In this document: positions 47,836 through 59,395 of the stretch, in pieces
How the letters are laid out: the number at the start of each line of letters is the position of its first letter
How positions within the stretch are numbered: position 1 is the first letter of the stretch
Source: Cyanophora paradoxa
Lineage: Eukaryota > Glaucocystophyceae > Cyanophorales > Cyanophoraceae
Reading direction: 5' to 3'
Length of the DNA stretch: 64,000 bases
Assembly: GCA_004431415.1 (NCBI GenBank)
Contig: QPMI01000582.1
Location: forward strand, 62,001 to 126,000
Made by a program: the position numbers and the translations under genes
Notes under the pieces: model-generated
Database searches by the model: none
What the model was told of the DNA's origin: nothing
The model's input: only the letters and a program-made list of their open reading frames with translations

Positions 47836-49230
47836 TCACTTCGCAAGAGTACTCGGGGGCGGGTCGTCGGGCGCGTCGGGGGCTTCCAAGGCGAGGCGCT
47901 CGCCCCCGCCGGGGGCCCGCCCGGGGCGCTTGAAGGCGAGCCCGCAGCACTGCAGGCCGAAGAGGGGCCACGCCGAGGCCCGCCGCGCCCGCTCCTCCAG
48001 CGTCCGCGCAGCCTCCTCCTCCCCCCCGCCCTCCCCAAAGCCGTACACGAAGTCGCCGAAGATGGGGTACCCCTCGTGCGAGAGCTGCGCCCGGATCTGG
48101 TGCCTGCGGCGTTGCCCGTCAGGCGGCGGAGGGACGGCGCAGGGCGGGGCGGGGCGCGCGTTCGGCCCGTGCCGAGCTCGATCTCGATTTCGAAGAGGGG
48201 CCGCTCGAGCTCGCCGCCGCCGCGGTTGGCCCAGGATGCGGCGGCCTCGGCGGCGGGGCGGCCCCAGCGGCGGGCGACCTCGCCGGGGAGCACGCGGCGG
48301 GAGGCGAGGACGGTCAGGTGGCAGGGGAGCCAGCCCGAGCGGGGCGCCCGCGCCACCCGCTTCGGCGCCCGCGGGCACTCCTCCATCCAGTGCTCCATCG
48401 GCCCCAGGGGGGGACCCTCCGCCCCCGCACTCGCCCCCGCCCCGCCCTCCCCGCCGGCGCGATCAGCCGGGCCCGGGGAGCCCGAGGCCTCCTCGTCCGC
48501 CGGCGTCTCCGGCGCCTCGGCGGCCTCCCCGGGCTCCGGCCCGCACCCTCTGCTGCGGGCGGGTCCGCCTGCCTCTCGCCGCGCACCGCCAGGACCCTGT
48601 ACCGCTTCCGCACCTGCCGCCGGGCCGGCGGTCGGCGCGGGGCGGGGCGGGGCGGGGCGGGGCGGGGCGGGGCGGGGCGGGGGCGCCTTGTGCTTGCGGA
48701 GGAGGAGGTTGAAGCGGGAGAGGAAGTCGCGGGTGCGGGCGAGGACGAGCAGGCCCCGCGTCGGCTGGTCCAGCCGGCTCGTCACGAAGACCGCCTCGCC
48801 GAGCACGGCCGCGACCTGCTCGCACACGTTCTCCCGCGCGTTGTCCGAGTTCGCGTGGCACGGCACGCCCGGCGGCTTGTCCACGACCACGAAGCCCTCC
48901 TCCGCGTGCACGATCGCCGCCCGCCAGTCCACGCGCCCCACGGGGAAGCGCTGCGACGATGCCGATCAGCCGCGGCGCGGACCGCGCTCGCTCGCCCGCG
49001 CTCGCGTGCTGCCGCTCGCCTTCGGGTTGAGGTGCGCTCGCACGTACACCTTCGCCTCGACCTCTCGCTCGGCGTCCTGAGAAGCGAGCCGCTCCTTCCC
49101 CCGCAGCCAGACCGCTCCGAAGTCGATCAGCCACCGCATGCGCTCCTCGGAGACGCCGACCGCATCCGCGATCACCGCCGCCGCGGGCCCCGCGCGGAGA
49201 GTCTCCACATGCCTGATGTCCGCCGCGTTC
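47836..49230 (-). CDS. RluA-family RNA pseudouridine synthase with S4-like N-terminus
   Basis: These enzymes isomerise uridine to pseudouridine in rRNA or tRNA. On the minus strand, an N-terminal S4-like RNA-binding segment (VIADAVGVSEERMRWLIDFG...VWLRG) is joined by a GC-AG intron (complement 48,951-49,019) to the catalytic domain. That domain has FVVVDKPPGVPCHAN, the catalytic-Asp motif SRLDQPTRGLLVLA, RKRYRVLAV, and the closing motif HQIRAQLSHEGYPIFGDFVYG. The stop is at 47,836-47,838. Residues and order match the RluA superfamily. The usual TSGL is TRGL here. The start codon is not found in the first open exon (an in-frame stop lies just upstream, near 49,260), so an upstream mini-exon is likely. 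Confidence 0.88.
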
Positions 49231-49528
49231 TCTGATTCCTCCAGCGTTCGGCGCCGCGCTTAGCTAAGAGAACGTTAACACTGGGCCTCCAGCTCGTTGG
49301 CTAGCGCCGTCTATAGCTAGCTGCCTAGAAGCTGGCGATTGTATACCTTGCCGACGGGATTCGAACTGCGGTCAGCCTCGCCCAAGAAGTCGCCGCCTCG
49401 CCCGAACTGCTGTCAGCCTCGCTCAAGAGCCGCCAGACTCGCCAGCTAACAGGCTAAACGCACACGTAGTGACTGGGCTACGCAGCCGCAGCGCAGCCGC
49501 AGCGCAGCCGAATCCACAGCGAGTCGAG
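49231..49528. other. Divergent intergenic region with a tRNA-like fragment
   Basis: On the minus strand the phrase GCAGTTCGAATCCCGTCGGC (about 49,352-49,371) resembles a tRNA T-arm and 3' acceptor. An imperfect 5' acceptor GGCTGAC lies 70 nt away, but D- and anticodon-arm pairing is poor. A GCGAGGCTGAC..GCAGTTCG motif is duplicated. I regard it as a tRNA-derived relic at best. Confidence 0.3.
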
Positions 49529-51693
49529 ATGGCGGCGCGCTCGATCTCGCTGCTCGATTCGTGTAGAGGGTTGCTTTTGGGTTGCATGTGCGGCGACATT
49601 TTAGGCGCTGCGGTCGAGATGCTGCCGGCCGAACAGATCGCGTCCCGCTTCGGGAGGGTCAAGACCTTCCTGACGAATCCGGAGAGGCCGTTCGGTGCGC
49701 CGGGCTCCGCTTTTGCCGCATAAGCTGCGCTCGTCGCACCGAGCTAGCTGCCGCGGCCGTAGCCCGCGCCCCGTCTGCCGTGCTTCCCGCCAGCTGCAGC
49801 CGCGGCGCCGGCTGAGCGCGGCGGCCGCAGGGTGCTACACAGACGACACGCAGATGACACTCGCGCTGGCCTGGAGGTGCGGATACGCCCCCACGGGCCG
49901 CCGCCGGGCGGCCGCTGACGAGGGGCGGCGGGGGCGGGGGCAGCCTGGTGCAGTGCGGGGGCCTGGTGGACCCGGAGCACTGCGCGGCGGCCTACACGGA
50001 GTTCTACCAGGAGTGGCGGGGGTACGGCAAGGGCGCCAAGAAGGTCATGGAGGCTCTCAAGGCGCGCTCCGTGCCCCGCCCCCCACCCGCCGCCGGGCTC
50101 TGCTGAGGGCCGGCGCAGGCGGGGGCGAGCTACAAAGATACGGGGATTATGTTCATCCCGGAGGGCTCCCTCGCCAACGGCGGAGCCATGCGGTACCCCC
50201 CCCACTCCCACCCCCCCTCTCGCCGCTCCCGCTGAAAATTGCGCGGCAGGATCGGCCCCGTGGGCCTCGCCTTCCGTAACGCGCCCCACGCCGTCCTCTA
50301 TCGCGCCGTCCACGTGCGCAGCCCCCTTCGAGTGCGGGGCACGTGGGCCGACGGGGGTACCGGGCAGGACGCGGTGATGTGCACGCACCGGCACGCGGAG
50401 GGGATCGACGGGGCGTTCGTTCAGGCGGCGGCCGTCGCGAGCCTCGCGCGACTCGCTCTCGCCGACGCCCCGGCCCCGGAGGGGGCGCGGCCCCGCGCCG
50501 GCGTTCCCCGCGACTGGGACGTCGAGCTCCGCGTCCGCTGCGAGACCAGGTGGGGTCGATCGACCCTGTACCCCCCGGGCCCCGGCTCCGTCCCGCCCTG
50601 AGACGGGTACAGCTTCGGGGAGACGGTGTGCTTGGCGGGGGACTGGTGCGGCTGGGGTACCGAGACGGCCCTTGAGCTGCAAACGTCCGACGAAGACTAC
50701 CCCCTCTGGCGAACGCGCACCCCCGTCCCCATCGTCCCCGGCCGGAGCATCGAGTGCGGCCTCCCTGCGCCCGGCCCCGGGCGCCGGCGCCCGCCGCTCA
50801 CGGGGGTACAGGTACAAGTACATCGTGAGGGGGGCGGCGGGGGGCGCCGCGCGGTGGGAGGCCTTCGAGGGGAACCGGCGGTACGCCCCCCCGGGGCGGC
50901 CACCGAAGCCGCGGGGCGGGGAGGACGGCGCCGACGAGGGGCCGATCGCCGTCGACGACGGCTGGTTCGGCGCCCGCGAGGAGGGCGCGTGCCCCCCTCC
51001 CTCCCCCGCCCCCCGTCCCGAGCAGCGCGCAGGGGGCACGGCCAAGGGGGACGTGGAGCCGTTCCGGCTGCTGGAGTCGCTGGGGGCGCTGGCGCGCACG
51101 GAGGCGTGCCGCGGGAAGCTCGCCGCTGCCCGCGCCGGCCTCGAGCGGCTCTACGGGCCCCCGGGGGGGCCCCCCCGCGCCGCCCCGCGCCTCTCCACCT
51201 CCGACCGCGCCGCCATCGAGCTCCAGGCCCGCTTTGCCTGCCCCCTGCCCAACACCCCCTCCCCCCTAAGCGGGGCGGGGCAGGTGGCGAAGGAGCTGAT
51301 GGGGGAGTGCGGGCTGCGGGCGGCGGAGGGCGTGGCGGTGGCCCTCTGGGCGCTCTGCCTGCACTGGCGGCACCCCGTCGACTGCCTCGCCGCCGCCGTC
51401 GGCTACGGCGGCGACTGCGACACCACCGCCGCCATGGCCGGCCCGCCCCGCCCCCGCCCCCTCCCCACTCGGCCCCAGCTGAGCCCGGCGCAGGGGCCCT
51501 GCTGGGGACGGTGCACGGGGCGGGGTGGGTGCCGGGGGAGTGGCGGGAGCAGGCGGAGAACACGCGGTGGGGCCTGGACGACGTCGAGGGCCTCGCCCAG
51601 GAGCTCGCAGCCGCCCTCCCCTCCGGCGACCCCCGCCGCTCCCTCTCCTTCCGGCTGCCCCCGGGGCCCGCCCCCGAGGCCGAGATCTCCTAG
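49529..51693 (+). CDS. ADP-ribosylglycohydrolase with a nested CBM20 starch/glycogen-binding domain
   Basis: ARH enzymes remove ADP-ribose from proteins or nucleic acids using Mg2+. From the ATG at 49,529 the fold gives GLLLGCMCGDILGAAVEM, the metal-site motif GCYTDDTQMTLAL, YKDTGIMFIPEGSLANGGAM, RIGPVGLAFRNAPHA and CTHRHAEGIDGAF. At about 50,515-50,985 the frame-restoring introns yield a CBM20: WDVELRVRCETSFGETVCLAGD, YPLWRTRTPVPI, IEYKYIVRG and WEAFEGNRRYAPP. The ARH helices then resume and reach the second metal motif GYGGDCDTTAAMAG plus ALLGTVHGAGWVPGEW. TAG is at 51,691-51,693. Intron 50,062-50,118 is GC-AG. The nested order suggests de-ADP-ribosylation tethered to glucan granules (inference). 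Confidence 0.86.
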
Positions 51694-51757
51694 CCCCGCT
51701 CCCCTCTCGGCCGCAGCGCTAGTCCGAGTGCCAGTCCCCAAGTGTGCCACAGACGCG

Positions 51758-54700
51758 TCAGGAGAGGGGGAAGAAGGCGGTGGCAAGGACGAAGGGGACG
51801 GGGGCGACGGGGGGCGCCTCGGCGGCGGGGCCGAGCTCGGGGGCGCGCCCCGAGACGGAGGCGGAGAGGGGCCCGAGGTGCGGGGCGGCGAGGTTGCCGC
51901 TGCGGGGGTCCACCTCGTAGGGCACGACGCGGAGGCGCAGGGCGCACTCGCGGGTGGCGAAGGCGGTGAGGGCGAGCTCGTTGGCGGCCCCGGGCGCCGC
52001 GAGGAGGCCCGGGGGCAGGAAGAAGGCCCGCTGCGGGCCCATGGAGCCGACGTAGCGGGCGAGCCAGGTGCCGTTGACGGCGGCGTTGACGACGGCGGGG
52101 GGCGCGCCGCCGGCGGCGTCGGTGACGAGGAGGGCGACGGGGAGGCCGGCCGGGGGCGAGGCGAAGGAGGAGGTCGCCCGCACGACGCCCGCCGCCGGCC
52201 GCAGGCGCAGCTCCCCCTCCGGCTCCGGCTCCGGCGCCTCGAACCAGGCCGCGTCGAAGCCGTCCGTGTTGTACGGCTCGTCGGGGGCCCCCGGGGCGGC
52301 CGGGCGCGCCGTGACGTCCACCCCCGCGATGCTCCAGCGGGCCTCCCGCACGGGGCTCGTGCGCGGGAGCACGTTCCGGGGGTCCCAGCTGCGGCGGGGG
52401 GCCTCTTCAGGGGGGGCGGGGGGCGGGGCGGGGCCGGGGGCACTTGTGGAAGAGGAAGGTGGCGGAGAGGAGGCCCCGCGGGTTGCGCACGTCGTTCAGG
52501 ATCACAGGCTGCCGGCTCATCCCCCTGGCCCCCGCGCTTGAGGCGGAGAGAGGCAAGGCGGGGGAGGAAGGGGCGGGGCGCGGACACGCTGCCGACGACG
52601 ATGAGGAGGGTCTGCGTGGGCCGCTCGGGGGCGAGGTGCGGGGCGAGGTCGTACACGTGCGACCCGAGCCACGAGGGGTCTGCCCCGCCCCGCCCGTCAG
52701 GCGCGGGCGGGGGCGAGGGGGGCCGCTGGAGGGGGGCGCGCCGGGCCCGTTCTTGGCGCCCGGGTGGAAGAAGGAGGTGGAGTAGGTCTCGTGGGAGCCG
52801 ACGAAGGCCCCGTTCATGTACACCGCGCAGTAGTGCCGCACGTTGAGCCGCAGCCGCAGGCCGGCGGAGGCGCCCGGCTGGAACTCGCAGCGGTAGAGCA
52901 CGTGCCCCGAGGTGAAGCCGTGTTCCAGCGGGTCCTTGCCCGAGCGCAGGTGGATGGGGCGCCACGCGACGCGGCCCCAGTCGATCGCCCCCGCCGCGTA
53001 CCGCCCCGGCTGCGGGGGCGCCGGCGGGGCCGCCACCTCCGCCCCCAGCTCGGCGACGCTCTCGGGGCCGGAAGGGGCGGGGGCGAAGGGGGGCGGGGCG
53101 GGGCCGGCGGGGCGGAGGAGGTGGACGCGCTGGCGGCCCCAGGTGGAGACGGAGAGCCCGAGGGGCGCCTCGGGCGCCGGGCGCTCGAAGCGGGCGTGGT
53201 AGGCGCCCCACGCGACCCCCGCGATCGCCCCCTGCGCGCACGCGGGGAGGTCGGGGGCGGGGGCGGGGAGAGGGGGCGGGGGGCGCGGGGGGGCGGACGG
53301 CCTCGTCGAAGTGGGCGGAGAGGGTGAGGGCGTCCTCCTCCCCGAGGCAGAGGACCATCATCGAGGGCGCGGCGGGGCCCTTGCGCACCCGGGCGGCCCC
53401 CGGGGCGGCGAACGTGAGCACCGAGCAGCCGCCGCGGCGCTCGAGGGCGGCCCCCGCGCAGGCCCCCGGTTCGAGCTCGGCCTCCCCGACGAGCGCGAGG
53501 CCGCCAGGAGCGTGCTCGACGACCCAGAGCTCGCCGGCACCGAAGCGGCCGCGAAGGAGGACGGGGAGGGTGGCGAGGGCGAGGGTGAGGTGCGTCGCCT
53601 CGGAGCGGATGTTGGCGGGGATGAGGAGGGAGCGAAGGAAGGGGAGGCGGAGGGGCAGGGCGGCCCCCGGCCAGCCGGCCGCCGCCACCTCGAGCTGCAG
53701 CGTCGAGCGCGAGCCGGAGAGGTTGCGGGCGAGCGTGAAGGCGGCCCCCGAGCGCTCGTCGGCCCGCGCGGGGCCGAGCGCGGCGGCGGCCTCGGGGTCG
53801 GTGCCGGGGACGGGGGCGACGGCGCCGGGGGCGGGGAGGCCGCGCTCGAGGGCCTCGGCCTCGAGGAGGAGCGGGGCGAAGGAGCGGGCAAAGAGGGCGG
53901 CGGTGCGGAGCTTCCGGTAGCGGCGCGTCACCAGCCCGTACTCCCGCACGCACGCGCTGTAGTCGTACGACGAGAAGGCGTCCGGGTCCCCCAGGCTCCC
54001 CGCGTTCGTCCCTGGCGCCCCAGCCGGGGAGGGAGGCGAGGGGTCAGAGGCGGGGGCGGGGGCGGGGAGGCGAGGGGCGCGCACCGCCGTAGAACATGTA
54101 GACGGAGAGGATGGAGAAGCCCTGCGCGAAGAGGCTGTGGAAGAGCAGCCGCTGGTACTCGTCTGCGCGGGAGCGGCTGAGAGGGGGGCGGGGGCGGAGG
54201 ACGGGGCCAGGGGCGGGCACCGGTGAACCAGTCGTAGAAGAAGTCCCAGCCGCCGGCGCAGGTCCAGGGGCAGAACCAGCCGCCCTGGAGCTCGGGGATG
54301 AAGAGGGGCCCCGAGGCGCAGCCGGCCCCGAAGGCCCGGATGTCCCGCTCGAGCGTGTCGACCGAGGGCGCGAAGCCGCGGAGCATCTTGTCGCAGCCGG
54401 CCCAGGAGCGGGGCGTGCCGGGGGCCGGGTGCAGGGGCGGCTCCAGCGCGAAGAGGTAGAGGTCGAAGCCGTACAGGTCCACCCCGTTCTCCGGCCCCGT
54501 CCCCGGGTTCCACGAGCCCCACGGCTGCACGAGGGAAGAAGGGGCGGGACTCAGGCTCCGAGCGAGGGGTGTGGGAGACGAGGGAGGGGGTACCTTGGCG
54601 TCGTTTGAGAAGACGGGCACCGTGCAGCCGGCGGCGCGGGCGTACCTGCAAATCCATGAGCGGGGGAAAAGTGGGGTAGAGGGGGGTACGCAGCGCACGC

Positions 54701-55680
54701 GGTGAGGAGGCGCATCTCCTCGGGGAGGCCCATGGTGAGGCCGAACTTGGACTGGATGAGCTCGTTCTCCACCTGCAGGCCGATGACGCCGTACCCGTTC
54801 GCGCCCTCCTTCCGCGTGATCTCGTGCCGCGCCAGGATCGGGATGATGGCGTCGAACCCTGCCGGCGGGGGGTTACTCGGCTGGGCCGCCGGGGGGCGGG
54901 GAAGGGGCGGCGCGGAGGCGGACACTCGCGGGAGCGGTCCATGAACTTCATGTCGAGGGACTTGATGCCGGTGGCCCACATGTTGCGGATGCGCACGCCC
55001 CGCTCGGCGACGAGCCAGCCGGGGAAGCCGCCGGCCGACGTCTCCGCGCAGATGTACGGGCCTGGCGTGCCGGGCCGGGTCGGCGGCGGGCGGGGGGCCT
55101 GGCGAGGGCGGGCGGCGGGGGCCCACCGGGGGCGGCCATGACGTAGAGGCCGACCTCCTCGCAGGTGCGCAGGAGGAAGTCCACGTCGCGGTTGCCGCTG
55201 AAGATGTACGCGCCCCGCCGCGGCGAGTGGTAGCCCCAGTGGAAGTAGATCCGCACCGCGTTCAGGCCCGCCGCCTGCGCGAGCACGTCAGCGCCGCCGG
55301 CGCCGCGCGGGACGCAGGACGAGCAGGCGGCGCGGCGGGCGGCGCGCCTTGTAGTCCTCGAGGATCGGGCGCCAGCGGGAGCGGTCGGGCACGCGCCTGC
55401 CGGGCGGTCACATGGCGCGTACGTCCGAATTGCAGCAGCGGGCGACGCGTCGAGCAGCCAGCGGCCCACTCCGAGGTCCGCGCGGACGCCGGCAGAGGCG
55501 CGGCCGGCCCCAGCGACGCCGTTACGCGCGGAAAGCGGGAACGGACGAGACGCACCAGTAATGGAATTCGCCGGAGAGGATCAGGACGCGCTTGCCGCGG
55601 ATGAGCAGCGACTTCTTGTCCCAGTCCAGGATGCGGCCGTACTTTTGGCGATCATAGTTGACCGGCGCCTCCGTCGCCAT
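51758..55680 (-). CDS. Glycoside hydrolase family 35 beta-galactosidase
   Basis: GH35 enzymes cleave terminal beta-galactosides. The ATG at 55,678-55,680 starts MATEAPVNYDRQKYGRILDW, and SLLIRGKRVLILSGEFHYW is the usual first strand. Joined exons continue with LNAVRIYFHWGYHSPRRG, RDVDFLLRTCEEVGLYVM, GPYICAE-type sequence and GFPGWLV. The acid/base motif GLQVENELIQ, the nucleophile region FIPELQGGWF, and SVYMFYGGTNAGSLG follow. The C-terminal half has beta-sandwich segments (YRCEFQPGASAGLRLRLNVR, NAAVNGTWLARYVGSMG) and the stop is at 51,758-51,760. No signal peptide is evident at the chosen start, so the location is uncertain. About a dozen G-rich (sense C-rich) introns interrupt it. Confidence 0.9.
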
Positions 55681-55886
55681 CGCAGCTCGCGGAGTCGTCG
55701 CCGGGCCGAGTTGGCGGCGGCTTGGTCGGCTTGACTTGCGTATCCCCCCGAAGTCCCCCGGCCCCGGCCACCAGCACCAGCCCACGTCTCCGGGCCACGT
55801 ACGGCATCAAAAAGCGCCGCACAAGGTGAACGGAAGTTGCACAAGGCCGCTGCAGTCGCGCGGCGACTAACCGACGCCTGAACCAG

Positions 55887-56704
55887 ATGCCCCAAATCGT
55901 CGTCACGAAGGAGGAGCTGCGCGTGAAGCTCTCGTACAAGGAGCGAATGTGGGCCGCACTGACGGCGAGCACCATCATTGTTCCCCTGAAGCTCGTGGAG
56001 GGCGTGCGAGTCCACCGTGCGCCCGCTCCGAGGCTCCTTCCGCGGCCGTCCGCCGGCGTCACCACTTGCGCGGCTCACTCCGCACGCGCAGCCCAAGAGG
56101 CCGTCGACGCCATGCAGAGCATCCCGCAGGGCGTCCAGGTCCGCCGCGCCGCCTCCGCGCGCTATATGCATGCCGCAGTGCGCCGCTGCGCCCCTGTCGG
56201 CGTCTGCGCCCGATCCTCGCGCCACAATCCCCGCGCGCGGTTGCTTCGCGCCGCGGCCTCCATCGCCTCAGCGCTGTCTGCGATCCAACCGCGCGACGCG
56301 CGCCGCCGCAGCTCGGAGTCGCCCTCCCGTCCAAGTACGTCATCGCGTCCTTCTACCACCCGAGTGCGCCGCTCCGGGCCCGCCTGCCCCGCGCGCCCCG
56401 CCGCGCGCCGCGCGCCGCGCCGCCCACCCGCCGACCCGTCCCGCTCGCCGCAGTCGCGGGGACGCCGCCCGAGTTCTACTGCGTGGCGCGGGAGCCTGCC
56501 CGCTGCCTCGCCCTCGACATGGCCCCCCGCGCCCCCTACTCCAAGCTCATCCTCCAGGCCCGCCCCCGCCCCCGCCGCGACGCGCTCGGAGCCGGCTCCC
56601 GCCTCTGAGGGCCGCGGGCCCGGCAGGTGGACGAGGGGGCGGACGTGGAGGCCATCCGCAAGAGCATCGAGGTCGCCCTGCGCCGCACCAAGTCCGGCTT
56701 CTAG
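55887..56704 (+). CDS. Small hypothetical protein
   Basis: I do not recognise the family. The ATG at 55,887 opens MPQIVVTKEELRVKLSYKER and a hydrophobic ALTASTIIVPLKLVEG. Further open segments bounded by splice-like sites add EAVDAMQSIPQGVQ, LGVALPSKYVIASFYHPS, PEFYCVAREPARCLALDMAP and VDEGADVEAIRKSIEVALRR. TAG is at 56,702-56,704. The joined protein would be roughly 140 residues of mixed alpha/beta character, reminiscent of small PH-like folds, but this is only an impression. It is convergent with the kinase gene, whose stop lies 120 bp away. Confidence 0.5.
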
Positions 56705-56825
56705 CTCCACTCCGCCCCACCCGGGGCCCAGGCCCAGCCGCGGCCCGCCCCGCGCCCCCTTGAGCGCAAAAGGAGTTCTCTGCTGAATGGGATGCGAAGC
56801 GAGAGGAAGGCTGCGCTGGGCTGCG

Positions 56826-58901
56826 CTACGAGCGCATGATCTTTGAGGGGGGGCCCTGGTCGGAGTAGAGCTTCTGGGCGGCGGCCTGGGCGGCGCGGGC
56901 CTGGCCCGAGGCCGAGCCCGTGGAGCCGCCCGAGGAGCGCGGGCGCTGCACGGCGAGGATGGACTGCCCGTGCAGCTCCGAGAGGGCTCCCGGCACGCCC
57001 TGCAGCAGCTGGCCCGTCGCCGCTGCCGCCGCCGCCCCCGACGCGCCCCCCTGGCCCCCCTGCGAGGGGCCGGCCGCCGGCGCGGGGCCGGTGGCCGGCG
57101 CGGTGGCAGCTGGCTGGGAGGAGGCGGTGGCGGGGGCGGCGGCGGGGTTCGGCTGCTGCATGGGCTGCCCCAGCGGCAGGCCGTCCTGCGCGTGGCCCTC
57201 AGCGGGGGCGCCGAGGGCGAGGGCGGGGGGCGCACGGGGTTGGCGTGGCCGGGCTCGGTCGCCTTGAGGGAGCGGCGGGGGTACTGGATCGAGGGGCGCC
57301 CGACGGCCGAGGGGTCCGCGAAGGCGCTGCGGGGCGTCGCGCTCAGCACCCCCGGGAGGGGAAAGGGGTGGAGGGATGGGCGGACTTCATGGAGGGGAGG
57401 GGGTCGTTGTCGAAGTAGGAGTGGGCGAGGGCCTGGGCGGCGGTGATGCGCCGGGCCGGGTCGTACTCGAGCATGCGGGAGAGCAGGTCGTAGGCGTTGC
57501 TCTTCTTGTTCAGCCCGGGGATGTTCTCCGAGAGGCGCGGGGGGTACACCGGCCACGACTTGACGGCCTTCCAGTGATCGAGGTCGGCGATGCCGGGCCA
57601 GCGCTTGACGTCGGGCGTGCCGAGCACCTTGAAGATCTTCTCGAGCTGGTCCGACTGCAGCGGGTTGCGCACGTCCTTGTTCTCCACCCCGCGGAAGAGG
57701 GGCGCCGTCGTGATGAGCTCGGCGAAGATGCAGCCGACGGCCCACATGTCGACGGCCTTGGTGTAGTGCTTGGCCCCCAGCAGGAGCTCGGGGGAGCGGT
57801 ACCAGATCGTCACCACGACGCCGTCCCCCGCCAGCGACCGCAGCGGCGACTGGAAGATCCGCGCCAGCCCGAAGTCCGCTGCCCCCGAGCGCCCCTCAGC
57901 CCGGCGCGCCGGCGGCGGAGGGGCCGCGGGCGCCTGCGCGCACCGATCTTGACCATGCCCTGCTCCTTCCCGTCGCCCATCACGAGGATGTTGCTGCGCG
58001 CGGGGGCGAGTCGGCGGGGGCGACGTCGAGAGCTGAAGGGGGCGGGGCGGGGAGAGGTGAGGGGCGGGGGGCGGGGCCCCACCTGGGCTTGAGGTCGCGG
58101 TGGATGACCCAGTTGGCGTGGAGGTAGTTGATGCCGTTGAGGATCTGCCAGAGCAGCGACTTGATCGTGAACTCGCTCGGCCGCTCCCGGTTCAGCGACT
58201 CCCGGTGGTGCTTGATCAGCTCCTGCCCCCGGGGGCCCCCCGCCCCGTCCCCTCACACCCGCCCCCAGCGACCCCGGCGCGCTCCCCGGCGGGCGCGCAC
58301 GAAGAGGTCGTGCTCGGCGTAGTCGAACACGAGGTACAGGGAGCTGTTGTCCGGGTCCAGGAGGACGTCCTGCCGGCCCCGTGGGCCCCGGCCCTGCCGG
58401 CAGCTCCCGGGCGGGCCGGCGGGCGGGGCGGCGCGGACCTGCAGGCACACGATGTTGTCGTGCTTGAGCTCTCGTAGCAGCTGCGCGAGGAGCATGCCGC
58501 CGCGTCGGATGCGGGGCGCAGCGCGGGGTGCGGGGCGCGGGGCAGGGCGCACCGAGACTTCCCGAATGGCGGTCAGCGAGATGCCCTCGCCCTCCTTCCC
58601 CGACTTGATCTTCTTGACGGCCACTTCATTCCGCGGGTTAACCTTCTCCTGCGCACGCCCGCCTAAGCTTCGCAGCGTCCGCGCACTCGCGCTGGGGCTG
58701 CGCGCCTTCGCTTTGAACACGACGCCGTACGTCCCTGCGCAGCGGCCGCGTCGTGAGATTCCCGTCGCTCGCACGCGGACGCCGAGGAAACGGATCAGCG
58801 CTCACCCTCGCCGACCTGCGTGGGCGCGGGCGGGGTCAGGCGAGCGACGAAAGCGAGGGAGCGCGGCTAACCTTGCCAGGAAACACGAAATCAAACTGCA
58901 T
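56826..58901 (-). CDS. CDK8: CDK8/CDKE Mediator-type cyclin-dependent kinase
   Basis: CDK8 with cyclin C forms the Mediator kinase module that tunes RNA polymerase II transcription. The ATG at 58,899-58,901 gives [10 protein letters not shown], then a 10-nt microexon (VGE plus one base) completes the glycine loop [19 protein letters not shown] carries the ATP lysine, and ISLTAIRE is the PSTAIRE-like helix. The hinge is [13 protein letters not shown], the catalytic loop VIHRDLKP, then [15 protein letters not shown] and ADFGLARIF. The activation segment reads [20 protein letters not shown], followed by [16 protein letters not shown] and [21 protein letters not shown] Pro/Ala/Gln-rich tail ends at TAG 56,826-56,828. 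It has DFG rather than the metazoan DMG, as in plant CDKE. Intron complement 58,649-58,705 is GC-AG. Confidence 0.92.
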
Positions 58902-59395
58902 TCGTGCGGCAGTCAGTACCTCGAAAGTTCAATAGCTATGCTAAAGCGCAAAGAACCCAGGCCGCGCAGCGCACCTTGGTCTCGACCTGCGCGTGAGAAG
59001 TGACCGAGTGAGGCCGGGCCGGCTCGGCAGCGGGAGCCGTGCGGGAGGGAGCGCACCCGGGGCCTTCGCTTGTTCTTCTCTTCTCGCACGGTCTTGTCCA
59101 TCCCGGCTGCTCGGGCTCCGATCCTCGCCTACCGCATCGCCACCAGCGCCGGCGTTGCTCCAACCGTGCCGGAAGGTCGCTCTCCGTCTGCTGAACGCTG
59201 TATCACCGGTAAAGGGCGTGCTGGAGGTTGGCTGGCAGAAGGTCGGCTTCTCAGACAAGTGGTCGACTCCGGGCGGAGAGATTATCGCGTTCACGGCCGT
59301 GGGCGCGGGCGCACGCGCTCGTGGAAGCGCGATCGAGAGGAGATGAGGATAGCAATAGCTGTACGTAGAAGCTCGAGATAGCAGGCTTCACGAGC
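58902..59395. promoter_or_regulatory. Divergent upstream region of CDK8 and the phosphoesterase gene
   Basis: 494 bp between two divergent start codons. Moderate GC, no recognised motif. Short ORFs overlap on both strands without domain content. Regulatory signals for both genes presumably lie here. Confidence 0.4.

Noticed and set aside
49352-49425. tRNA gene on the minus strand
   Set aside because: A T-arm-like GTTCGAATCCC and partial acceptor pairing exist, but the T-stem, D-arm and anticodon stem do not pair, so it is at most a relic.
56059-56343. Minus-strand ORF over the small hypothetical gene
   Set aside because: The plus-strand segments have better protein-like composition and splice signals, and the minus frame is Arg-rich shadow.
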